Positions 56,549 to 61,720 of a stretch of DNA of 61,720 nucleotides are shown piece after piece. Numbering within the stretch: position 1 is the first letter of the stretch; each line of letters opens with the position of its first letter. The DNA comes from an uncultured Eubacteriales bacterium (GTDB lineage Bacteria; Bacillota; Clostridia; Oscillospirales; Oscillospiraceae), in the NCBI GenBank assembly GCA_900548625.1, contig URLO01000008.1, positions 1 through 61,720 of the forward strand, in the 5' to 3' direction. A program made the position numbers and the translations under genes. Below the pieces are notes generated by a model that had not been told where the DNA came from, made no database searches, and saw only the letters and a list, made by a program, of their open reading frames with translations.

Positions 56549-58233
56549 GTGAACCGCTCGGCAGCCAGCCGATCAAAAAACAGTCCTTTTTGCAGGGCAC
56601 GGCGATCCTGGCGCTCGGCACGATCCTCGTCAAGCTGATGGGCTTCCTGTTCAAGACCCCGCTCAACAACATCATCGGCTCGACGGGCTTCGGCTACTTC
56701 AACAGCGCCTATGACGTCTACAACGTGCTGCTCATGATCTCCACAACGGGTCTGCCCGTGGCGATGAGCCGCATGATCTCCGAGGCGCAGGCACTTGGAA
56801 ATGAGGCGCAGATCCGCCGCATTTTCAAGACCGCCATCTATGTGTTCCTCGCCATCGGCATCGTAGGAAGCCTCGTGATGCTGGTGTTTTGCAGGCCCCT
56901 TTCGGTGCTTGTCTCCAACAGCGAAAACTCGTGGGCAGCCATTGCGGCGCTTGCGCCGTGCGTGCTGCTGATCTGCATGATCTCCGCCTACCGCGGCTTC
57001 TTCCAGGGGCAGAGCAACATGACCCCCACCTCGGTCAGTCAGGTCTTTGAGTCGATCACCCGTCTGGTCGTGGGTCTGGCGCTGGCGTGGCTCATCATGA
57101 AGCTGACCGGCGAGCGCTGCGTGCGCGAAAACGGCCTTGTGCTCGCGCCGGGCGAGTCCGCCCTGCAATACGGCGACATGACGCTGGCGGCGGGCGGCGC
57201 GATCCTCGGTGTGACGCTCGGATGTCTGGTGTCCGTGCTGTATCTGCACGGGAAATTCCGCCGGGCAAGCGCCGCGCTGACCGCCTCGGCCGCCGGAACG
57301 CCCAAGACCGGCAAGGCGACGATGAAGGAGCTTCTCTCCATCGCCGTCCCCATCACGCTCGGCTCGGCGGGTCTTCAGATCATCAACCTGTTCGACACCA
57401 TGATCTACATGCGCCGTCTGGAAGACGGGCTTGGCTGGAGCGTGGCGCAGGCCGAGAGCCTCAAGGGCGTCTACAACTACCAGCAGACCATCTTCGCCCT
57501 TCCGTGCGCGTTCATTCCCACCATCACGATCGCCTGCATCCCCGCCATCACGGCGGCGCTGACGCGCAAGGACCATGAGGGCGTCCGCGCGACCGAGGAA
57601 TCGGCGCTGCGCACGATGGCGCTGATCTCGATGCCGTGCGCGGCGGGTCTGTTCTGCATGGCAGAGCCGGTCATCCGGCTGCTCTGCCGCTACAGCGCAG
57701 ACGAGCTTGCCGTTGCCGTGCCGATGCTCTCGATCCTCGGCATCGCCGTCATTTTTAACTCCCTCGTCCTGCTGCTCAACGCCTTCATGCAGGCGCACGG
57801 CGATGTGACCTCGCCGGTCATCAACATGCTCATCGGCGGCGTTGTGAAGATCGCCGTAAACTTCGTCCTCGTCGGCATTCCGTCGATCAACATCGTCGGC
57901 GCGCCCGCCGGAACGCTGGTGTGCTACATCGTCATCACGATCCTGAACATCCGGTCGCTTCGAAAGAGCGTCCGGGGCGGGCTTCCCATCGTCCGCAACC
58001 TCATCCGGCCGCTGGTGGCCTCGGCGCTCATGGGCGCGGCGACGTTCATGGTCTACCGCGTGCTGGCGCACTATCTGCCGTCCGTGAAGCTCGCCTGCCT
58101 TGCGGCGCTCGTGTTTGCGGTGTGCGTTTATCTCGTTCTGGCGGTGGCGCTGCGCTGCATCACATATGAAGACTGCATGCTGCTGCCGAAGGGTGAAAAA
58201 ATCGCGAAAATTCTCCGGATCCGGCAAAAATAA
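56545..58233 (+). CDS. SpoVB/YabM-like polysaccharide-type flippase (MOP superfamily)
   Basis: The 562-residue protein has about 14 membrane helices. It opens SFLQGTAILALGTILVKLMGFLFKTPLNNIIG, the MATE-like/oligosaccharide flippase signature, and contains AYRGFFQGQSNMTPTSVSQV. These proteins move lipid-linked glycans or peptidoglycan precursors across the membrane; SpoVB acts in spore cortex formation. Its place directly before mazG matches the YabM-YabN order of Bacillus. The start overlaps the MtaD-like gene (ATGA). Confidence 0.9.
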   Translation: MSEPLGSQPIKKQSFLQGTAILALGTILVKLMGFLFKTPLNNIIGSTGFGYFNSAYDVYNVLLMISTTGLPVAMSRMISEAQALGNEAQIRRIFKTAIYVFLAIGIVGSLVMLVFCRPLSVLVSNSENSWAAIAALAPCVLLICMISAYRGFFQGQSNMTPTSVSQVFESITRLVVGLALAWLIMKLTGERCVRENGLVLAPGESALQYGDMTLAAGGAILGVTLGCLVSVLYLHGKFRRASAALTASAAGTPKTGKATMKELLSIAVPITLGSAGLQIINLFDTMIYMRRLEDGLGWSVAQAESLKGVYNYQQTIFALPCAFIPTITIACIPAITAALTRKDHEGVRATEESALRTMALISMPCAAGLFCMAEPVIRLLCRYSADELAVAVPMLSILGIAVIFNSLVLLLNAFMQAHGDVTSPVINMLIGGVVKIAVNFVLVGIPSINIVGAPAGTLVCYIVITILNIRSLRKSVRGGLPIVRNLIRPLVASALMGAATFMVYRVLAHYLPSVKLACLAALVFAVCVYLVLAVALRCITYEDCMLLPKGEKIAKILRIRQK

Positions 58234-58264
58234 TCCACATGCCACTTGCGAAAGAGGTCGAATT

Positions 58265-59065
58265 ATGATAAATTTTACTAGCAAAGAGCGTTATGGTATG
58301 GACGATCTGGCGGCGATCGTCACGCTGCTGCGCGGCCCCAGCGGCTGTCCGTGGGACGGCGCGCAGACGCATCAGTCCATCCGCCGCAACCTCCTTGAGG
58401 AGGCCTACGAAGCGTGCGAGGGCATTGACCGCGACGACCCGGCGCTCATGTGTGAGGAGCTGGGCGACGTGCTTTTGCAGGTCCTGTTCCACGCCGACAT
58501 CGAGCGCGAGGCCGGCCGCTTCACGCTCGACGATGTGTGCGTCGGCATCTGCAAAAAGCTCATTTTCCGCCACCCGCACGTCTTCAGCAGCGAGCAGAAC
58601 ATCGGCTGGGAGGAGCTCAAGCAGCAGGAAAAGGGACAGTCGAGCGTCACCCAGACGCTTGACAGCGTGGCGCGGTCGCTTCCCGCCCTCTGGCGCGCGG
58701 AAAAGATCCAGAAAAAAGCTGCCAAGGGCGGCTTCGTGTGGGAATCTCTGGCGGCAAGTCTGGACAAACTAGACGAGGAGACCGCCGAGCTTCGCGATGC
58801 CTGCCGTGCAGGCTCCGGCGCGGAGGAGGCGCTTGGCGACGTGCTGTTTGCCGCCGTCAGCGTGGCCGTTCAGCTCGGCGCCGACCCGGAGGAGGCGCTG
58901 CACGCCGCGTGTGAGAAATTCATCCGCCGCTTCGGCGCAATGGAGCAGGCCGCGCAGGAAAACGGGACGGCGCTTTCCCGTCTTTCCCGTGAGGCGCTGC
59001 TCGCGCTGTGGAGCGCACAAAAAGAAACTGCCGTCCGGAAAAGCGCAAATCCATCTGAAATCTGA
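58265..59065 (+). CDS. mazG: Nucleoside triphosphate pyrophosphohydrolase MazG
   Basis: The 266-residue protein has tandem MazG domains. The first holds LRGPSGCPWDGAQTHQSIRRNLLEEAYEACEGID (with EExxE metal motif) and EELGDVLLQVLFHADI. The second is shorter (DKLDEETAELRDA, EEALGDVLFAAVSVAV). It removes aberrant or excess NTPs. GAAAGAGG precedes the ATG. It is followed by HU, the usual order in Clostridia. Confidence 0.95.
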   Translation: MINFTSKERYGMDDLAAIVTLLRGPSGCPWDGAQTHQSIRRNLLEEAYEACEGIDRDDPALMCEELGDVLLQVLFHADIEREAGRFTLDDVCVGICKKLIFRHPHVFSSEQNIGWEELKQQEKGQSSVTQTLDSVARSLPALWRAEKIQKKAAKGGFVWESLAASLDKLDEETAELRDACRAGSGAEEALGDVLFAAVSVAVQLGADPEEALHAACEKFIRRFGAMEQAAQENGTALSRLSREALLALWSAQKETAVRKSANPSEI

Positions 59066-59089
59066 TCATTTATGAAAAGAGGAACCATC

Positions 59090-59365
59090 ATGAATAAAAC
59101 CGAACTGATCGCGGAAGTCGCAAAAAAGTGCAGCCTGCCCAAGAAGGACGCCGAAAAGGCCGTGAACGCCACGTTTGATGCCATCACCGAGGCGCTTTGC
59201 AACGGTGACAAGGTCCAGCTCGTCGGCTTCGGCGGCTTCGAGACGAAGTCCCGCGAGGCGCGCATGGGCCGCAACCCCAAGACCAAGGAGTCCATTGAGA
59301 TCCCCGCCACCACCGTCCCCGTTTTCAAGGCCGGTAAGCAGCTCAAGGACAAGGTCGCAAAATAA
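59090..59365 (+). CDS. hup: HU family DNA-binding protein
   Basis: The 91-residue protein is canonical HU: MNKTELIAEVAKKCSLPKKDAEKAV, VGFGGFETKSREARMGRNPKTKE (the DNA-inserting arm with Arg-Asn-Pro) and KAGKQLKDKV. It bends and packs DNA. AAAAGAGGA precedes the ATG at 59090; a start 18 bp upstream has no site. It lies between mazG and rqcP, probably in one operon. Confidence 0.97.
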   Translation: MNKTELIAEVAKKCSLPKKDAEKAVNATFDAITEALCNGDKVQLVGFGGFETKSREARMGRNPKTKESIEIPATTVPVFKAGKQLKDKVAK

Positions 59366-59448
59366 TCCGCCTCTGCGCCCGAAGGTCAGCCGCCGCACGC
59401 GGCCTGACGGACGGGCGCAGCGCGTTTATCCACAAAGGAGAAGAAATC

Positions 59449-59694
59449 ATGCGTCTTGACAAATATCTCAAGGTCTCGCGCCTCATCAAGCGCCGCACCG
59501 TCGCAAACGATGCCTGCGACGGCGCGAAGGTGTCCGTCAACGGCCGTCCCGCCAAGGCCTCCTACGATGTGAAGGTCGGCGACCGGATCGAGATCCAGTT
59601 CGGAGCGCGCACCGTCGCCGTCGAGGTGCTTCAGGTGACGGACAACGTCCGCAAGGACGACGCCGTCGGCATGTACCGCGAGATCGCGCCGTGA
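59449..59694 (+). CDS. rqcP: RqcP (YabO-like) S4-domain ribosome quality-control factor
   Basis: The 81-residue S4 protein reads MRLDKYLKVSRLIKRRTVANDACDGAKVSVNGRPAK, with the typical IEIQFGARTVAVEVLQV tail. RqcP works with RqcH to add alanine tails to stalled nascent chains on the 50S subunit. AAAGGAG lies 7-8 nt before the ATG. In sporulating Firmicutes yabP and yabQ usually follow; here a terminator and a phage-like gene follow instead. Confidence 0.94.
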   Translation: MRLDKYLKVSRLIKRRTVANDACDGAKVSVNGRPAKASYDVKVGDRIEIQFGARTVAVEVLQVTDNVRKDDAVGMYREIAP

Positions 59695-59732
59695 CGCGCC
59701 CACGGCCTGTCCCGCGTTTTTGAAAAACAGCC

Positions 59733-59774
59733 GCGCGGTTGTACCGAAAGGTGCAACCGCGCGTTCTTTTTCTC
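59733..59774 (+). terminator. Terminator after rqcP
   Basis: The stem GCGCGGTTGTACC / GGTGCAACCGCGC (one mismatch) with a GAAA loop is followed by GTTCTTTTTCTC. Confidence 0.85.
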
Positions 59775-59842
59775 CCAATGGTAGGAGAGCAGTCTCCAAA
59801 TACGCCGCGCCGGACGATCTCCGGCGCAAAAAGGAGAAAAAT

Positions 59843-60778
59843 ATGACAAGAACCGAGCATTTACAGCTGTATCGATGGGTCCCCGAGGATTTTGTGAACC
59901 TCGATCAGGTCAACGCAAACTTTGACGCGCTGGAGACGGTCGGCGGCAACTACAACACCGCCGCCGAAACGCTCCGCCACCACCTCGCGCACGATGCGCA
60001 GGCGCAGCACCATGCGGGGCGCTCGCTCCTGCGCCGGAAGAATCTGCTGAGCGTCGATCTTTCAAAGGAGGAGGGCGAGGTGCAGAGCCTCGAGCAGCTT
60101 CAGAACGTCGATGGCACGCCGATCCTCGTCCCGTCCATTCAGCCGGCCTTTACCGAGCAGACGCAGGCGCTGACAGTGTTCGCCAGCGCGGCCGGAACGC
60201 TCTGTAACTTCACGCCCAGCGGCTACGGAAGCCTCGTCTCCGTGACGCTGCCTGCGCCCGAGAGCGGCATGAAGGCCGTCACCGTGCGCATCACGCGCGG
60301 TGAGCGCGTTCTCTACGAAAGTGCGCCCATGGACTTTGCAGCAAAGACCCAGAAGACCGTTCCGCTGCAATGCGAGATCATCGCCGGCTGTACCTACGCG
60401 CTCCAGCTTCGCCGCAGCACGATCGAGGGCATTTCCGACTGGCCGTTCCCGGCCGGCACGTGCGCATTCACGACGGCGGGCTCAACATACCCGAGCGGCT
60501 CGTTCACCACGCGCGCCTTTGCGTTCGGCAGCGGCTCCGTTTTTGACCTCTGGGTCTACTACACCGGCGAGCCGCCCGCGCTTGCGCGCAGCATGGACGG
60601 CGGCATCTGGCACCCGATGACCCCCGCAGAGACCGCTGCGGGCTTTGCGCTCGACGACAGCGTTTGCAGCGTCCGTCGCTACCGTCTGACCGATCTCGCA
60701 GGCCACACGATGCGTCTTCGCTTCACGCTCAGCAGCACCTCCACGCGCGTCAAGGATTGCTGCGGCTGCCTGCTCTGA
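59843..60778 (+). CDS. Orphan phage tail-fibre-like protein of unknown function
   Basis: The 311-residue protein opens YRWVPEDFVNLDQVNANFDALE, a pattern seen at the N-terminus of prophage tail-fibre or baseplate-associated proteins. The rest is beta-rich (TFASAAGTLCNF, SVTLPAPESGMKAVTVRI, a late GSGSVFDLWVYYTGE) and ends with CCGCLL. There is no signal peptide or catalytic motif. AAAAGGAG precedes the ATG. No other phage gene is nearby. The stop codon TGA forms the first bases of a family A hairpin. Confidence 0.7.
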   Translation: MTRTEHLQLYRWVPEDFVNLDQVNANFDALETVGGNYNTAAETLRHHLAHDAQAQHHAGRSLLRRKNLLSVDLSKEEGEVQSLEQLQNVDGTPILVPSIQPAFTEQTQALTVFASAAGTLCNFTPSGYGSLVSVTLPAPESGMKAVTVRITRGERVLYESAPMDFAAKTQKTVPLQCEIIAGCTYALQLRRSTIEGISDWPFPAGTCAFTTAGSTYPSGSFTTRAFAFGSGSVFDLWVYYTGEPPALARSMDGGIWHPMTPAETAAGFALDDSVCSVRRYRLTDLAGHTMRLRFTLSSTSTRVKDCCGCLL

Positions 60779-60840
60779 GCTTGTCAAAAGAGTCATTTTG
60801 ACAGGCTCAAAGCGCCATGCCGATGGGCATGGCGCTTTTT
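60777..60840 (+). repeat. Hairpin repeat family A, hairpin 1 only, fused to a terminator
   Basis: GAGCTTGTCAAAA / TTTTGACAGGCTC (60777-60808, one G-T wobble) starts within the stop codon of the preceding gene. It is followed by a terminator stem AGCGCCATGCC / GGCATGGCGCT and TTTTT (60811-60840). Confidence 0.8.
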
Positions 60841-60873
60841 CTATCCGCAGATCAGAATTTCCGCGCGCCGCGA

Positions 60874-60901
60874 TTGACCTCTGCCGCCGCTCTGCTATAA
60901 T
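60874..60901 (+). promoter_or_regulatory. Promoter of the deleted M20 peptidase gene
   Basis: TTGACC (60874-60879) and a perfect TATAAT (60896-60901) are spaced 16 bases. The leader is about 25 nt. Confidence 0.75.
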
Positions 60902-60932
60902 GACAGCAAACACCGACTGAGGAGGTCCATGC

Positions 60933-61505
60933 ATGCTCGATCTCAACTTCTTATCCGTGCTCGACGAAAAGGCGGAATTTCTCTACCGCTTTTCAGACGA
61001 CATCTGGGCACACCCCGAAACCGCGTTTACCGAGTTCCACGCCGCCGAGCGCTACTGCGCCGTGCTGCGCAGCGAGGGCTTTGCCGTCACCGAGGGTCTG
61101 GCGGGCATCCCCACCGCTTTTTCCGGGCGTTTCGGCTCCGGCCGGCCCGTCATCGGCATTCTGGCGGAGTTTGACGCACTCTCCGGGCTGAGTCAGGAGG
61201 GCGGCCTGACCGAGCAGCGCGCCGCCGGCGGCGACTGCGGCCACGGCTGCGGTCACAATCTGCTCGGCATGGCCGCGCCGGGGCACAGCTGGCAGACCGT
61301 GACGCAGGGCGTCATGCCGCTTGCGCACAAGATGACGCTGTATGCTGCGAAGTCCCTTGCCGCGCTGGGCGCGGAGCTGATGGTCAACGCCGGGCTTCTT
61401 GCACAGGCAAAGCAGGAGCATCGACGCCTCGTCGGCCCGGAGGGATATGTCTGCCCCATTCCGCAGGGTGTCCGCCCGCGCTCGATGGAGTCGCTCCATA
61501 AGTGA
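60933..61505 (+). pseudogene. M20D (AbgB/amidohydrolase) peptidase with large in-frame internal deletion
   Basis: The ORF encodes 190 residues. Residues 1-115 are a normal M20D N-terminus (IWAHPETAFTEFHAAE, GILAEFDAL, GGDCGHGCGHNLLGMAA with metal-site residues). Residues 116-190 match the extreme C-terminus of the family (PGHSWQTVTQG, AHKMTLYAAKSLA, GYVCPIPQGVRPRS). About 280 residues are missing between them, including the dimerisation domain and remaining metal ligands. The deletion junction lies near 61275-61280 and keeps the frame. The promoter and GGAGG site are intact, so a short protein may still be made, but peptidase activity is unlikely. Confidence 0.75.
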
Positions 61506-61539
61506 GGCACACAATGTGCCAGATAAAATAGGCATACGC

Positions 61540-61579
61540 AAAACGATCCGCCGGACCATTTAGTCCGGCGGATCGTTTT
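61540..61579. terminator. Bidirectional terminator after the deleted M20 gene
   Basis: A 16-bp perfect stem AAAACGATCCGCCGGA / TCCGGCGGATCGTTTT separates the convergent M20 remnant and rRNA operon. Confidence 0.85.
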
Positions 61580-61597
61580 GAATCGGAACGAGGATGC

Positions 61598-61631
61598 AAA
61601 AAACCATCGTATCCAATGATACGATGGTTTT
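61598..61631 (-). terminator. Terminator of the rRNA operon
   Basis: A 14-bp stem AAAACCATCGTATC / GATACGATGGTTTT is followed by TTTTTT on the minus strand, directly after the 3' end of 5S rRNA. Confidence 0.88.
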
Positions 61632-61635
61632 CTGT

Positions 61636-61720
61636 GTTGGCATTACCTATTTTCCCGGCCAGTCACCCGGCAAGTATCGTCGGCGGAAATGAGCTTAACT
61701 TCTGTGTTCGGGATGGGAAC
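61636..61720 (-). rRNA. rrf: 5S ribosomal RNA (3' part; 5' end beyond window)
   Basis: The minus strand reads GTTCCCATCCCGAACACAGA, then AGTTAAGCTC, and ends GGTAATGCCAACAC. The CCATCCCGAAC and AAGTTAAGC blocks are universal 5S features (loops B and C). About 30 nt of the 5' end are outside the window. Its orientation means 23S and 16S lie to the right. Confidence 0.95.

Overview
The window is about 62 kb of GC-rich DNA with strong AGGAGG-type ribosome binding sites and sigma-A-type promoters. Several features fit a high-GC anaerobic Clostridia, probably a gut Oscillospirales/Oscillospiraceae-like organism: SLH-anchored surface proteins, a single-subunit [FeFe] hydrogenase, a Bmp/Nup-type nucleoside ABC transporter, preQ1 and cobalamin riboswitches, and the gene order SpoVB-like, MazG, HU, RqcP. 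The species cannot be named from the sequence. No tRNA, CRISPR array, IS transposase or integrase was seen. The window ends inside a 5S rRNA gene on the minus strand, so an rRNA operon lies just beyond.

Layout. 1-5.3 kb: surface proteins (a membrane-tethered RCC1-repeat protein and a large SLH protein). 5.7-6.3 kb: DUF308 membrane protein. 6.7-10.7 kb: a tight operon of DegV, a DUF2238-like membrane protein, a VTT/DedA-like membrane protein, a radical SAM protein and a 50-residue membrane peptide; this is the best candidate for an undescribed system. 11-17.6 kb: a 2206-residue S8 protease carrying PA, dockerin-like, Big2-like, cohesin-like and SLH modules. 17.9-21.8 kb: ArsR-type regulator, RpiB, MnmA, an Rrf2/IscR regulator and a YfbR-like HD phosphohydrolase. 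21.8-24.4 kb: MocR-type regulator (without the PLP lysine) divergent from an ECF S component and a DUF436 protein. 24.4-28 kb: an orphan 505-residue protein, a phage-like XRE switch facing three small genes, and TadA. 28-30 kb: [FeFe] hydrogenase behind a cobalamin riboswitch leader. 30-37.5 kb: preQ1-controlled QueT, guanine deaminase and the BmpA-type nucleoside ABC transporter (salvage and uptake). 37.5-47 kb: small proteins, lipoprotein, cytidylate-kinase-like protein, L,D-transpeptidase, DUF2284, RluA-type synthase, ABC exporter, a truncated HAD gene, acyl-ACP thioesterase, zinc-ribbon protein and phosphoesterase. 47.7-59.7 kb: a housekeeping run of RecJ, RelA/SpoT, Dtd, MBL hydrolase, HemZ, MtaD-like deaminase, SpoVB-like flippase, MazG, HU and RqcP. 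59.8-61.7 kb: an orphan phage-like gene, an internally deleted M20 peptidase and the 5S rRNA.

Two dispersed intergenic repeat families stand out. Family A is a string of up to five hairpins with compensatory base changes between copies. It starts exactly at gene stop codons and supplies the C-terminus of one gene. Family B consists of about 25-bp palindromes of two sequence subtypes, arranged singly or in arrays of four to seven. Family B arrays sit beside a truncated gene and between housekeeping genes. Antisense ORFs of up to 1161 codons opposite the large surface-protein genes are GC-driven shadows and were left out.
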